A stretch of 64,000 nt of DNA from Desulfotomaculum copahuensis (GTDB lineage Bacteria > Bacillota > Desulfotomaculia > Desulfotomaculales > Desulfovirgulaceae): assembly GCF_001655685.1 (NCBI RefSeq), contig NZ_LYVF01000069.1, positions 1 through 64,000 of the forward strand, in the 5' to 3' direction. A program made the translations under genes and the position numbers. The first letter of the stretch is position 1. Each line of letters begins with the position of its first letter. Positions 1-8,882 of the stretch are shown here, piece by piece. The notes below the pieces were generated by a model. It was given only the letters and a program-made list of their open reading frames with translations. It was not told where the DNA came from and ran no database searches.

Positions 1-15
1 CAATATTTTTTCAAA

Positions 16-42
16 GCCTCAGGAGTACTCCGGAGGCTTTTT
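16..42 (+). terminator. Rho-independent terminator of an upstream gene
   Basis: Near-perfect inverted repeat (GCCTC/GAGGC arms around GGAGTACTCC, with one A-G mismatch) followed by five T. It ends a transcript that enters from outside the window. Confidence 0.7.
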
Positions 43-284
43 ATGTTCGCCCGGCCCGTTGGAGCCGGAAAAAACGGGAAGGGGCGGTCCTTTGGGGAGT
101 AAAAAACCGGTGGCGGCGGGAAATTGCCTGAAGCGGGTAAAATGTGTCATGGACGCATAATATAACGTTATATAAGGCGTCAAAGGCAAGGCGGCTTGAA
201 GGTAACTCTTACCGGCCGGTCCCTTTAACGGGCTGGTCCAGGCGGTTTGGCGGTGCACCGGCGCCGGAATTGTGCAGAAGGGCC
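43..284. other. Intergenic region without recognisable gene
   Basis: No convincing coding frame. The only clear structure is a perfect 14-bp AT-rich palindrome (ATATAACGTTATAT) at 160-173. Its function is unknown. Confidence 0.4.
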
Positions 285-313
285 TTGACGAAACCGGGTG
301 ATTATAGTAAAAT
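285..313 (+). promoter_or_regulatory. Sigma-A promoter of tRNA-Asn
   Basis: -35 TTGACG (285-290), 17-nt spacer, -10 TAAAAT (308-313). The expected start near 320 lies just upstream of the mature tRNA 5' end at 337. Confidence 0.75.
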
Positions 314-336
314 ACTTGACGGTGACAAAATACCGT

Positions 337-411
337 TCCTCGATAGCTCAACGGTAGAGCAACCGGCTGTTAACCGGTAGGTTGCAGGTTCGAATCCTGC
401 TCGGGGAGCCA
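337..411 (+). tRNA. tRNA-Asn (anticodon GTT)
   Basis: Complete cloverleaf. The 7-bp acceptor stem pairs TCCTCGA (337-343) with TCGGGGA (401-407), with one U-G wobble. The D arm is GCTC/GAGC. The anticodon stem ACCGG/CCGGT carries loop CTGTTAA with GTT at 369-371. The T arm is GCAGG-TTCGAAT-CCTGC. Discriminator G408 is followed by an encoded CCA (409-411). It decodes AAC/AAU. Confidence 0.97.
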
Positions 412-418
412 GGAAAAG

Positions 419-453
419 CCACGCCTGTTATTTTTTGCGGGTGTGGTTTTTTT
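419..453 (+). terminator. Terminator of tRNA-Asn
   Basis: CCACGCC (419-425) pairs with GGTGTGG (440-446) with one G-U pair and is followed by seven T. It isolates the tRNA as a single-gene unit. Confidence 0.8.
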
Positions 454-543
454 GTTCATTTTTTATACTTTATGCAGGTAAAATCGAATAATTATCGAAA
501 ATAGAAAGTGCAGCTTTTCACATGTTGCTTGGGGGCATTCACA

Positions 544-1386
544 TTGAGCGATCAGTCCTCCCGGATATTGGAGTATCTCTATGTTAATTGTGGTGTGGAC
601 CTGCGCGGTTACCGGAAGGAAACGCTGGAGCGGCGTTTGACCGTGCGGATGGCCGCCACCGGATGTGTCAGCTGCGGGCAGTACATTGATTATCTGCAGG
701 AGCACCCCGGCGAATGCGAGGATTTTATTGATGCGTTGACCATCAAGGTAAGTGGTTTCTTCCGTGATCCCCCGGTCTATGAAATCCTGAAAAATAAAAC
801 TTTCCCTGATCTGCTGTCGGCCAGAACAAAGCAGGGGAAATCATTCGTCAGCGTCTGGTCGGCCGGCTGCGCCCGGGGGCAGGAGGCCTATACGGCGGCG
901 ATGCTGTTGCATGATCTGGCCGCAAAAGAAGCGCCATTTTTAACGCTGCATATAGTGGGTACAGATGTCGACGCCCGGTCACTGCAGGCGGCCCGGGAAG
1001 GTCGCTATCCGGCCGGGGAACTGGCCGGTACGGAAGAGGGCTTTTTAAAACGTTATTTTGTCAAGGAAGGTGATTATTACCGGGTCGTCCCCGAGATCAG
1101 GCGGATGGTTACTTTCGGGCGGCACAATCTGACCGGGATGAACAGTGGCGGTCCTTCGGAAGGTCTTTTCGCATCATATGATATTATTTTCTGCCGCAAT
1201 GTGCTTATTTATTACAACCGTGACCGGCAATCCCGGGTTTTGAAACGGCTGGCCGGCATGCTGAATACGGGCGGCTGTCTGGTGTTGGGGAAGGCGGAAT
1301 CGCTGCCGCGTGAACTTTCCACCGCCATGCCGGAAGCATACCGGGGAACAAAAATATATTTCAAGAGGGAGAGTCTATGCCTTTGA
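544..1386 (+). CDS. cheR: CheR-type protein-glutamate O-methyltransferase
   Basis: About 280 residues, the usual CheR length. It transfers methyl groups from S-adenosylmethionine to glutamates of chemoreceptors. The N-terminal helical domain (about 1-80) precedes the Rossmann-type methyltransferase domain, with a WSAGCARGQEAY SAM-binding loop, a GTDVDA acidic strand and the FCRNVLIYY motif typical of CheR. I start at the TTG at 544 because GGGGG at 531-535 is 8 nt upstream; a GTG at 508 in the same frame lacks such a site. The 3' end overlaps the hybrid kinase by 10 bp, so the two are co-translated. No cheA, cheB or cheW is nearby, so it may serve the chemoreceptor at 5.9 kb or a dedicated signalling branch. 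Confidence 0.9.
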   Translation: MSDQSSRILEYLYVNCGVDLRGYRKETLERRLTVRMAATGCVSCGQYIDYLQEHPGECEDFIDALTIKVSGFFRDPPVYEILKNKTFPDLLSARTKQGKSFVSVWSAGCARGQEAYTAAMLLHDLAAKEAPFLTLHIVGTDVDARSLQAAREGRYPAGELAGTEEGFLKRYFVKEGDYYRVVPEIRRMVTFGRHNLTGMNSGGPSEGLFASYDIIFCRNVLIYYNRDRQSRVLKRLAGMLNTGGCLVLGKAESLPRELSTAMPEAYRGTKIYFKRESLCL

Positions 1387-4300
1387 AAGAGGTTGCCAAT
1401 GAGTATCCCCTGCCGGCGCATGGTTTGCGCAACCGCCTGCTGACGGGGGTTTTACCTGTTTTGACCGGCATGATTGTGATCATCTTGGTGATCAATTTTA
1501 TTTATCAGATGGAAAACGGTAAGGCCGTCGCCGCCCAAACCCTTTCCCTGGTGGCTGATTCTTATGAAAATGACATTCAGCAGTGGCTTGCCCGGCGGCA
1601 AAACGAGGCGGCATTGACCGCGGACAATCCTTTGATCCGGCAGAGCACAGTGGAAATATTGAAGAACGGGCCGGAAGCGGCACCGGCGCGGGATACGGTA
1701 ACCAGGTTTTTGCAGGTGATGCTGCAGGAAATACCTGTTTACGACGAAATTTACTGTCTGGATCCGGCCGGACGGATCTTGTTTTCCACCAACCAGGCCC
1801 GTGTGGGCCTGACCAGGCCGGTGGACAACCTGCTTAAACAGCCCCTGGAGCACGGCGGTGTATATTTTCAGGATGCTTATTTCGCTTATTCGACCAAAGT
1901 GCCCTGTGTGGCCTATTCGGCCGCCGTCAGTGATCCGGACGGAAAACGCCTGGCCGTGCTGGTTTTCCGGGTGAAAACCAGTGAGTTTCTGGATTCCATC
2001 GCCCGCGGGCAGGCCCGTTTGGGGAAAACCGGCGAGGTGGTGCTTTTGAAGCGCGACCGCACAGTAATTAATGAACTGCGCAACAAGCCCGGCTCCAGTC
2101 TGTCTTTCCGTTCCTCCTCCGAACCGGCGATATTGGCTGCAAAAGGAGAGGAAGGGGTCAAGGAAACCACCGACTATGACAACCGTCCGGTGATGGCCGC
2201 CTACCGCAGCATCCCCTTTGCCGGTTGGGGCCTGGTGGTCAAACAGGACATGAATGAGATAATGTTGCCGGTATGGCGCTCCACCATGCTGATTACCCTG
2301 CCCGGTTTGACCGGATTGCTCCTGCTGGTGCTGCTGGTCACCTTTATTATCGGCCGGGCCGTGGCGCCCTTGCAGACTCTTACCGGGGCCGCCGCCGCCC
2401 TGAGCCGGGGTGATTTCAGCCGGCGGATTGATGTGGCTCTGCATAAGGATGAAATCGGTGTATTGGGCCGGACTTTTAATGATATGGCCGCCGGCCTGCA
2501 GGCGCAGTTCGGTGCGCAGGAGCGGCTGCAACAGCTGCTGGAGGTGCTTGTTTCCACCATTCAGACCGGGCCGCTGCTGTATACTGCTCTGGAATCCATT
2601 GCCCGCAGCCACGGCTTTGCTGTGGGGGCGGTTTACCTCCAAAAGGAGGAAACAAAAACTTTAAAGCTTATGGCTGTCTATTCCCCTTCCAGCCGGCTGT
2701 TGCTGGCGGATGAATTGCCGGCCGGCGAGGGACCGGGCGGCCAGGCGCTCTCCTCCCGCCGGCCGGTGGTGCTGGATGATGTGCCAGCTGATACGAAATA
2801 TACGGTGCGGACAATCAGCGGCGAATTATTGCCGTCGTATATTTATCATTTGCCCCTTGTTTTCGGGGAGCGGGTGCTTGGTTTGCTCGTGCTGGGCGGT
2901 GTGCAGCAGCCGGCGGCGGATTGTCTGGAACAGCTGCAATCGATGGCCACCCTGCTGGCAGTGGCCGTAAACAATGCCCTGATGTTCGAGCGGGTGCAAA
3001 ACATGTCCGAAGAGTTGTCTGCACAGAACGAGGAGTTGCAGGCGCAGGCCGAGGAACTGCAGGCGCAGGCCGAGGAACTGCAGACGCAGGGCCGGGAGTT
3101 GGCTGAAAAAAATCAGCAGCTGGAGCAGGCCACCCGGATGAAATCCGCTTTTCTGGCCCGCATGTCGCATGAGTTGCGTACACCGCTGAATGCTGTAATT
3201 GGCTTTTCGGAAATTTTACTGGAAGGTTTGTTTGGCGAACTAAACGCCAAACAAAAGGAATACCTGAAAGACATTTTATCCAGCGGACGCCACTTGCTTT
3301 CATTGATTAATGATATCCTGGATCTGTCCAAAATTGAGGCCGGGCGGGTGGAACTGGCTTTGCGGCCGGTGGATCCGATGGAAGTTATGCATGAAGCGCT
3401 TATTTTGACCTGGCCGGAGGCGGTGCGGAAAAAGCTGCAGATTGATCTCCAGTTTTCTTCCGGTCAATACAAGGTAATGGCAGACAGTGAAAAGTTGAAA
3501 CAAATTTTTGTCAACCTGTTGTCCAATGCCGTTAAATTTTCCCCTCCCCAGGGCCGGATTAACGCCACCGCGGCCGGGGATGGAAAGGAATTGACGCTGA
3601 GTGTGACCGATCAGGGAATCGGCATTGCGCCTGAAATGCACCAGGTGATTTTTGATGAATTCAAGCAGGGTGAGTACCGGCCCAATACTCCGGTCAAAGG
3701 AACCGGTTTGGGACTGGCTATTTCCAAAAAACTGGTAGAAATGCACGGCGGACGGATCTGGGTGGACAGCCGGCCCGGCTGCGGCGCCACTTTCAGTTTC
3801 ACCTTGAGGCTGGCGGCGGAGCATGCCGCGCCCGCTGGCCGGACCGGTGCTGCCGACCAGGCGGCGGCGGCTGTTGAAGCGGAAGAACCGGTGCTGCTGG
3901 TGGAGGACGACCCGTCGGCCTGCAGGCTGCTGGAAGCCTATCTCGGCGAGGAAGGCTACCGGGTGGAAACGGCGGGCACGGGGGAGGAGGCTCTCGAAAA
4001 AGCGGATCGTCTGCACCCCTGGGTGATCATTCTGGATATCATCCTGCCGGACCGGGATGGCTGGGAGGTTCTGGCGGAACTGAAAAGTGCGCCCGGGACC
4101 AGGGATATACCGGTGGTCATTGTTTCCGCCTTGAACGAAGCCGGGCGCGGCATAAGCCTGGGCGCGCTGGATTACTTTGTCAAACCGGTGGATAAGGATC
4201 TGCTGCTGGCCAGGCTGCGTTCCCTCAAGGGCTTGCCGGAAGGAAATCCCAGCGTGCTGGTGGTTGATGACGATCCGAAAATCGTGGAGTATCTGGCCGC

Positions 4301-4655
4301 AGTGCTGGAATCGTCCGGTTACAGGGTATTTCGGGCCGGCGGCGGGCGGCAGGCGGTTGATTTGGTTTTGCGGCAGGCGCCGGATGTGATGATCCTGGAT
4401 CTGGTAATGCCCGAAATGACCGGCTTTGACGTTTTGGAGGAGCTTTCCACGCATCCGGAAGCGGCAAAAACCCGTGTTTTTATCCTGACGGCCAAAGATC
4501 TGACGGCGGCCGAAAAGGACAGGCTGAACCGCCGGGTGATCACTATCGCCCGCAAGGGTGAGTTGTCCAAAGGGCAGTTTTTAAAACGCCTGGAACAGGT
4601 CAGAAAAATGACCATGAGAAAGGGGACGAACGCCTGTGACCATCCTGATCATTGA
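1377..4655 (+). CDS. Membrane hybrid histidine kinase with GAF and two receiver domains
   Basis: 1092 residues. Order seen: TM1 (about 22-43), a large extracytoplasmic Cache-like sensor (about 45-300), TM2 (about 302-326), HAMP (about 327-378), GAF-like domain (about 395-540), a short coiled coil with repeated QAQAEEL units (about 548-585), HisKA with the phospho-acceptor His598 in MSHELRTPLN, HATPase_c with NLLSNAVKFS and GTGLGLAI boxes, then two receiver domains with phospho-acceptor Asp887 (LDIILP) and Asp1008 (LDLVMP). Autophosphorylation followed by internal phosphorelay is expected from the family. The ligand is unknown. It overlaps cheR upstream and the response regulator downstream, so the three form one operon. 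Wiring to CheR or to the single-domain regulator is an inference from this overlap. Confidence 0.93.
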   Translation: MPLKEVANEYPLPAHGLRNRLLTGVLPVLTGMIVIILVINFIYQMENGKAVAAQTLSLVADSYENDIQQWLARRQNEAALTADNPLIRQSTVEILKNGPEAAPARDTVTRFLQVMLQEIPVYDEIYCLDPAGRILFSTNQARVGLTRPVDNLLKQPLEHGGVYFQDAYFAYSTKVPCVAYSAAVSDPDGKRLAVLVFRVKTSEFLDSIARGQARLGKTGEVVLLKRDRTVINELRNKPGSSLSFRSSSEPAILAAKGEEGVKETTDYDNRPVMAAYRSIPFAGWGLVVKQDMNEIMLPVWRSTMLITLPGLTGLLLLVLLVTFIIGRAVAPLQTLTGAAAALSRGDFSRRIDVALHKDEIGVLGRTFNDMAAGLQAQFGAQERLQQLLEVLVSTIQTGPLLYTALESIARSHGFAVGAVYLQKEETKTLKLMAVYSPSSRLLLADELPAGEGPGGQALSSRRPVVLDDVPADTKYTVRTISGELLPSYIYHLPLVFGERVLGLLVLGGVQQPAADCLEQLQSMATLLAVAVNNALMFERVQNMSEELSAQNEELQAQAEELQAQAEELQTQGRELAEKNQQLEQATRMKSAFLARMSHELRTPLNAVIGFSEILLEGLFGELNAKQKEYLKDILSSGRHLLSLINDILDLSKIEAGRVELALRPVDPMEVMHEALILTWPEAVRKKLQIDLQFSSGQYKVMADSEKLKQIFVNLLSNAVKFSPPQGRINATAAGDGKELTLSVTDQGIGIAPEMHQVIFDEFKQGEYRPNTPVKGTGLGLAISKKLVEMHGGRIWVDSRPGCGATFSFTLRLAAEHAAPAGRTGAADQAAAAVEAEEPVLLVEDDPSACRLLEAYLGEEGYRVETAGTGEEALEKADRLHPWVIILDIILPDRDGWEVLAELKSAPGTRDIPVVIVSALNEAGRGISLGALDYFVKPVDKDLLLARLRSLKGLPEGNPSVLVVDDDPKIVEYLAAVLESSGYRVFRAGGGRQAVDLVLRQAPDVMILDLVMPEMTGFDVLEELSTHPEAAKTRVFILTAKDLTAAEKDRLNRRVITIARKGELSKGQFLKRLEQVRKMTMRKGTNACDHPDH

Positions 4656-4998
4656 GGACAACCCGATAAATACCAAGCTGGTGCGTGATCTGCTGCAGGC
4701 CGGCGGATATACCACCCTGGAGGCGCAGGATGCTTCCACCGGCCTGGAGATCGCCCGCCGGGAAAAACCCGATCTGATTTTAATGGATATCCAGTTGCCG
4801 GGTATGGATGGCCTGGAGGCCACCCGCATTTTAAAAGCGGATCCCGCCACCGCCGGCATTCCGGTTTTGGCTGTGACGGCCTATGCGATGAAAGGTGATG
4901 CGGAAAAGGCGCTGGATGCCGGCTGTGACGGCTATGTGACAAAGCCCATTGAAATCCATCACTTTATCAAAAAGGTGCGCAGCCTGCTGACTTTCTAA
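4636..4998 (+). CDS. Single-domain response regulator (CheY/DivK-like)
   Basis: 120 residues consisting only of a receiver domain: acidic pair (IIEDN), phospho-acceptor Asp in LMDIQLPG, conserved Thr in AVTAYA and Lys in VTKPIE. There is no output domain, so it should act by protein-protein contact or as a phosphorelay shuttle. The GTG start lies inside the kinase 3' end (20-bp overlap) behind AAAGGGGAC. This suggests translational coupling and that the kinase is its phosphodonor. Confidence 0.93.
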   Translation: MTILIIEDNPINTKLVRDLLQAGGYTTLEAQDASTGLEIARREKPDLILMDIQLPGMDGLEATRILKADPATAGIPVLAVTAYAMKGDAEKALDAGCDGYVTKPIEIHHFIKKVRSLLTF

Positions 4999-5046
4999 AA
5001 AAGCAGGGTGCCGGGCAAACCGAAAAGCAGGGTGCCGGGCAAACCG
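4999..5046. repeat. Two perfect tandem copies of a 24-bp unit
   Basis: The 24-nt unit beginning AAAAGCAGGGTG and ending CAAACCG occurs at 4999-5022 and again, identically, at 5023-5046, directly after the response-regulator stop codon. Probably a slippage product. Confidence 0.9.
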
Positions 5047-5090
5047 CCCGGACCCCGGCCGGTGGACCGGCAGACGAGCCGGGCACAAAC

Positions 5091-5136
5091 AAAAAAGTGC
5101 CCGTTTCTGCATGAATTCTTCATTGAAGAAACGGGC
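5091..5136 (-). terminator. Terminator of the CBS-domain gene
   Basis: Perfect 10-bp stem GCCCGTTTCT (5099-5108) / AGAAACGGGC (5127-5136). Read on the minus strand it is followed by a T run (complement of A 5091-5096). Confidence 0.8.
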
Positions 5137-5166
5137 TTTGGCAATAAAGTTTGGGAAGGGAGAGGT

Positions 5167-5511
5167 TTATGCAAAACATTTGATCGCCTGATTGCCTTCA
5201 GTGTTCTGGAAGCAGGATACGAACAGGTCCCCGGCCCTGACGATGCCGACTATCTTGCCTTCATCAAGTACCGGCAGGGAGTCGACCCTCTCCTGAAGCA
5301 TGATTTGCAGTGCTTTGTCGACAGTATCGCCGGCATTCACGCCGAGCATTACATATCTGGTCACTTCCCTGGTGCAGGCATACATACCGGGGTAAAAAAC
5401 GCGTTCCGTGATCAGGGCATGGTGTACATCCTGCTGGTGAACAAAATCACTTGCATTGCCGTCATACGGCTCCATCATTTCTCCCACTGTCATCATTTCG
5501 TTTCCGGCCAT
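5167..5511 (-). CDS. Small CBS-domain protein
   Basis: 114 residues. The C-terminal half carries one clear CBS motif (DTVDKALQIMLQERVDSLPV, then GKIVGIVRAGDLF). The N-terminal part (TVGEMMEP) resembles the start of a degenerate second CBS unit. CBS pairs bind adenosyl nucleotides and act as allosteric modules; alone they usually form homodimers. The start at 5511 is uncertain because no good ribosome site is adjacent; starts at internal Met codons near residues 6-12 are possible. It stands alone on the minus strand between two signalling blocks, with its own promoter, a 180-nt leader and its own terminator. Confidence 0.75.
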   Translation of the reverse strand: MAGNEMMTVGEMMEPYDGNASDFVHQQDVHHALITERVFYPGMYACTREVTRYVMLGVNAGDTVDKALQIMLQERVDSLPVLDEGKIVGIVRAGDLFVSCFQNTEGNQAIKCFA

Positions 5512-5688
5512 TAGCCGGTTCCGGGCGGGAACCGGCGGCCCCGCGGCCGGTAATCACTCCTTTCACATTTTAATTGTCCCCGTTGGCGGGGAGCGGTACA
5601 GGGGCCGGTTAAATTGCCGTTCCGGGCGCTGCTGCCATGCTTGCCGGGTCAACCCCCGCAGGGGCGATGTCCTTGGGATTGTTATCTC
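5512..5688 (-). promoter_or_regulatory. Long structured 5' leader of the CBS gene, unidentified
   Basis: Between the strong minus-strand promoter and the CBS start lie about 175 transcribed nt rich in short inverted repeats (CCCC..GGGG and CCGG..CCGG arms). There is also an AAAGGAGTG ribosome-like site near 5550-5560 that opens only a roughly 31-codon frame out of register with the CBS gene. It matches none of the common riboswitch consensus sequences I know. It could be an unrecognised regulatory RNA or a leader-peptide region. Confidence 0.4.
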
Positions 5689-5694
5689 ATTCAC

Positions 5695-5723
5695 ATTTTA
5701 AGGGATGATTTTACTTTTGTCAA
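5695..5723 (-). promoter_or_regulatory. Sigma-A promoter of the CBS gene
   Basis: On the minus strand, consensus -35 TTGACA (5723-5718), 17-nt spacer, -10 TAAAAT (5700-5695). Confidence 0.8.
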
Positions 5724-5953
5724 GACCGGAATTTTTTTCACAAAGAAAAAATTGAAGAGTCCAGGCGGTAATTGGATATTGATTTTTCTCCAAATAATTG
5801 ATAGAGTATCATGTGAAATAGGACTCATTAGGGGGTGATTTATTTCCCGAATCAGGCGCGGCAATAACCTGCCGGCGGGCATTACGGAGTTTGAGCGGCA
5901 ATTACATAACCGGTGCAATGACGGAAACGGTATTTTGAAACGGGGTGAAGGTG

Positions 5954-7513
5954 TTGAATATCCGCGTCAAGATGTTGTTGGGATTCGCGGCGGTATTGTT
6001 GCTTTCCGTTTTACTGGCTGCGGTCGCCCTCTTCAAAATTTACCAGCTCAACGATTACGCCGCGGAAATGGCCATTCAGGTGCAGAGGGTCCGGGCGGCC
6101 GAAGAAATGCGCTACAACCTGGTTATGAAAGAGGCCTGCGCGCGCGGGTATTATCTTTACCGGCAGGCCGGTTACGTACAGGATTTCAAAGAATATGCCC
6201 GGCGGAACAAGCAGTTGGAACAGGAGTTGTACCAGCAGGCCCGGCGCAAGGAGAACCGGGATTACGCCGCCCGGCTGATGGAATTGGAAGACCGCTACAA
6301 CAATATTGTCCTGCAACAGTTTTTCCCGGCCGTGGCCGCGGCGCAGGGGACGGCGGCAAATGCGGCCGGACGGATGGCCCCGGCTTTTGACGGCATATAT
6401 AAAATGACGAATGATTACGCCGTGAAAAGGGAGGCCGAGATGTCCCAAATCAACCAGGGCGGCGGGCAGGAGGTGCGTACGGCGCAGGTTGTCCTGCTTT
6501 CCTTAACCGGATTAATTCTGATTACCGGTCTATTGTTCAGCCTGCTCTTCGCCGGCCGGCTGGCCGGGCGGTGCCGCCGTCTGGCCGGGGAGGCGGCGCG
6601 TATTGCGGAAGGGGATCTAAGCGGCAATGTGCAGGAATGTGGGCGCGATGAACTGGGTCAACTGGCCTGGGCATTTAACCGGATGGTGGAAAGCCTGCAT
6701 GCCATGGCGACGGAAATCCGGGACAAGAGCGTTCTTTTGGCCGGGCATAGCCGGGAGCTGTCCGCTGCCAGCCAGGAGGTTACGGCCAGTGTGGAGTCCA
6801 TCGCCACTGCCACGGCCCAGGTGGCGGCGGTGGCCGAGGAGGAAGCCGCCAGCGCCGGCAATGCGGTGGAAATGGCCCGGCAGGTGGAAAGCGCGGCCGC
6901 GGCGGGCAACGATGCCGTGCAGCAGGTGGTGGCCAAAATGCACAACATCCGTTCGAAAGTGGACAACAGCGCTGCTTCTGTAAAACGGCTGGGTGAGCGT
7001 TCGGAAAAAATCGGCCATATTGTGGATGTGATCGGAGGCATTGCCGGGCAAACCAATTTGCTGGCCCTGAATGCGGCCATCGAGGCCGCCCGGGCCGGGG
7101 AGCAGGGCCGCGGTTTTGCCGTGGTGGCCGAGGAGGTGCGCAAATTGGCGGAACAATCGGCCCGCGCGAGCGGTGAAATTGCCGTGCTGATTGGAGAGAT
7201 TCAGACGGAGACCGGGAACGCGGTGTCCGTCATGGATGAGGGTGCCCGGGAAGTGCACGACGGGGTCGAGGTGGCCGACGTGGCGGGCCGGTCCCTGTCG
7301 CGCATCATGCAGGAGATCCGCAGCAACGGTGAAGTTGTGGAGCAAATTGCCCGGGGGGCCGAGCAATCATCCCGGGGGGCGCAGGAACTGGCGCAGTCCA
7401 CGGAGCAGGTGAACAGTTTTGTGCAGCAGATCAGCGCTTCAGCCCAGGAAATGTTCAGCATGAGCCGGGAGTTGGAGAAACTGGCGGCCCGGTTTAAAAC
7501 GCAGCCGGCTTGA
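5954..7513 (+). CDS. Methyl-accepting chemotaxis protein
   Basis: About 519 residues. TM1 (about 7-28), a periplasmic four-helix-bundle type sensor (about 30-178), TM2 (about 180-203), HAMP (about 205-258) and the cytoplasmic signalling hairpin, whose conserved tip ([20 protein letters not shown]) lies near residue 376. It senses a ligand outside the cell and controls CheA; the ligand is not predictable. The TTG at 5954 has GGGGTG 6 nt upstream and gives the typical [11 protein letters not shown] start; in-frame GTG codons at 5945 and 5951 are alternatives. Monocistronic here; the cheR gene 4.6 kb upstream is the nearest partner. Confidence 0.92.
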   Translation: MNIRVKMLLGFAAVLLLSVLLAAVALFKIYQLNDYAAEMAIQVQRVRAAEEMRYNLVMKEACARGYYLYRQAGYVQDFKEYARRNKQLEQELYQQARRKENRDYAARLMELEDRYNNIVLQQFFPAVAAAQGTAANAAGRMAPAFDGIYKMTNDYAVKREAEMSQINQGGGQEVRTAQVVLLSLTGLILITGLLFSLLFAGRLAGRCRRLAGEAARIAEGDLSGNVQECGRDELGQLAWAFNRMVESLHAMATEIRDKSVLLAGHSRELSAASQEVTASVESIATATAQVAAVAEEEAASAGNAVEMARQVESAAAAGNDAVQQVVAKMHNIRSKVDNSAASVKRLGERSEKIGHIVDVIGGIAGQTNLLALNAAIEAARAGEQGRGFAVVAEEVRKLAEQSARASGEIAVLIGEIQTETGNAVSVMDEGAREVHDGVEVADVAGRSLSRIMQEIRSNGEVVEQIARGAEQSSRGAQELAQSTEQVNSFVQQISASAQEMFSMSRELEKLAARFKTQPA

Positions 7514-7689
7514 ATGGGGGCGGTCCTTTCCGGGCGGCGTCCCCTGATTTTATTTTTCGCGGACAAGCTTCCGGGCTTGTTCCGGAGGCGTATTATCAGC
7601 CTTTTGTAGAAATGGTGAGTAATAAGACGCGTTATCGAGTATTACCCGGTGTAATATAAAATCCTTCCCATTTTGGGCTTATACCGGAT
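7514..7689. other. Intergenic region upstream of ctsR
   Basis: No coding frame recognised. It becomes AT-rich towards the ctsR promoter. No clear terminator for the chemoreceptor gene was found. Confidence 0.4.
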
Positions 7690-7718
7690 TTGCATAATTA
7701 CAGCAAAATATGTAAAAA
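7690..7718 (+). promoter_or_regulatory. Putative promoter of the ctsR operon
   Basis: -35 TTGCAT (7690-7695), 17-nt spacer, -10 TAAAAA (7713-7718), directly upstream of the CtsR box. Confidence 0.5.
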
Positions 7719-7727
7719 ATATAGTTA

Positions 7728-7744
7728 AGGTCAGTCAAGGTCAG
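7728..7744 (+). promoter_or_regulatory. CtsR operator (heptad direct repeat)
   Basis: AGGTCAG-N3-AGGTCAG direct repeat, close to the CtsR consensus of two RGTCAAA-like heptads separated by 3 nt. Its position just after the promoter implies autorepression of the operon by CtsR, released by heat or protein damage. Confidence 0.75.
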
Positions 7745-7768
7745 GCAAAGAGGTGAGGGCCACGGACC

Positions 7769-8254
7769 ATGCATAATATTTCGGACCTGATCGAACAGCA
7801 TTTGAAGGCTTTGCTGGCCGCCAGCGCGGAAGGGTTTATTGAGATTCAGCGCAACGAACTGGCCGGCCGGTTCAACTGTGTGCCTTCCCAGATCAATTAC
7901 GTATTGGCCACCCGTTTCACCCTGGAACGGGGATTTCTGATCGAGAGCCGGCGCGGCGGCGGTGGATATGTGCGCATTATGCGTTTGAATCTGGACCGCC
8001 GGCTGGATCTGGTTGCCCAACTCTGCGACCTGGCGGGCGGGGCGGTCTCGCAGCAAAGGGCGGAAGATTTAATCCGCCGTTTGTTGGACGAGGAGTTGAT
8101 TACCAACCGGGAGGCCCGGTTGATGCTCGCGGCGGTCAGCCGGGAGGCGCTGCGCGTGGGGCTGCCGGCCAGGGATCAGCTGCGTGCGCTCATTCTGAAA
8201 AGCATGCTGATCAGTTTGTTGCGGATAAACGGGAAATCAAACGGTGTTTTATGA
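7769..8254 (+). CDS. ctsR: Transcriptional repressor CtsR
   Basis: 161 residues. The winged-helix DNA-binding part (about 1-75) has the family signature FNCVPSQINYVLATRF followed by the glycine-rich wing ESRRGGGGYVRI. The C-terminal dimerisation domain is the McsB-target region. It represses class III heat-shock genes (clp, mcsA, mcsB). First gene of the four-gene operon; a gAGGTGAG site is 11 nt before the ATG. A CtsR box lies in its own promoter, so autoregulation is expected. Confidence 0.96.
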   Translation: MHNISDLIEQHLKALLAASAEGFIEIQRNELAGRFNCVPSQINYVLATRFTLERGFLIESRRGGGGYVRIMRLNLDRRLDLVAQLCDLAGGAVSQQRAEDLIRRLLDEELITNREARLMLAAVSREALRVGLPARDQLRALILKSMLISLLRINGKSNGVL

Positions 8255-8324
8255 ACCACCCGGCTGGAATGTCCCATCCGGTGGAATAATTTATTCAGAC
8301 GCTTGAAAAGGTCGGTGAAAATTG

Positions 8325-8882
8325 ATGGAATGCGAACGTTGCCACCAGCGCCCGGCAGTGATCTTTTTAACTGAAATCACCAACGGGCAAAAACGCACCA
8401 TGCGCCTTTGCGAACAGTGTGCCCGGGAAATTCAGGCCGAGAGTTTCGGTTTTTTGCCCCAGATTGATCTCCATAATTTCCTGGCCGGCTTATTGCATAA
8501 CGAATTCAACCCACCGGCGTCCGGGCCGGCGGAACCGCCCGCCGCCGGCGCCCGTTGCGAGGCCTGCGGTTTGACCGAGGCGCAGTTCGCCCGCCAGGGC
8601 CTGCTGGGCTGCGGGGAATGCTATAAATATTTTGGTGAGCGGCTGGAACCGGTTTTCCGGCGCATCCACGGCACCACCTGCCACGCCGGCAAGGTGCCCG
8701 AGCGCACCGGCGGCCGGGTCAAGGTGGTCAACCGTATTGAAAGACTGAAGCTGGAAATGAAAGAAGCGATTAACCGGGAAGAGTTTGAACGGGCGGCCCA
8801 ACTGCGGGACTCCATCCGGGAACTGGAAAAAGAATTGCAACAGGAGGACCAGGCCCATGCCTCTGAAAGAAACTCTGAATAA
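8325..8882 (+). CDS. mcsA: McsA, activator of the protein-arginine kinase McsB
   Basis: 185 residues. Two N-terminal zinc-binding clusters built from CxxC pairs (CERC and CEQC; CEAC and CGEC) are followed by a C-terminal UVR-type coiled coil (NREEFERAAQLRDSIRELEKEL). McsA binds and activates McsB and helps deliver substrates to ClpC. The ATG at 8325 is preferred over the TTG one codon upstream. The 3' end overlaps mcsB by 26 bp, indicating translational coupling within the stress operon. Confidence 0.94.
   Translation: MECERCHQRPAVIFLTEITNGQKRTMRLCEQCAREIQAESFGFLPQIDLHNFLAGLLHNEFNPPASGPAEPPAAGARCEACGLTEAQFARQGLLGCGECYKYFGERLEPVFRRIHGTTCHAGKVPERTGGRVKVVNRIERLKLEMKEAINREEFERAAQLRDSIRELEKELQQEDQAHASERNSE

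Noticed and set aside
3300-4454. 384-codon minus-strand frame inside the hybrid kinase
   Set aside because: Antisense of the HisKA-receiver part; no similarity pattern.
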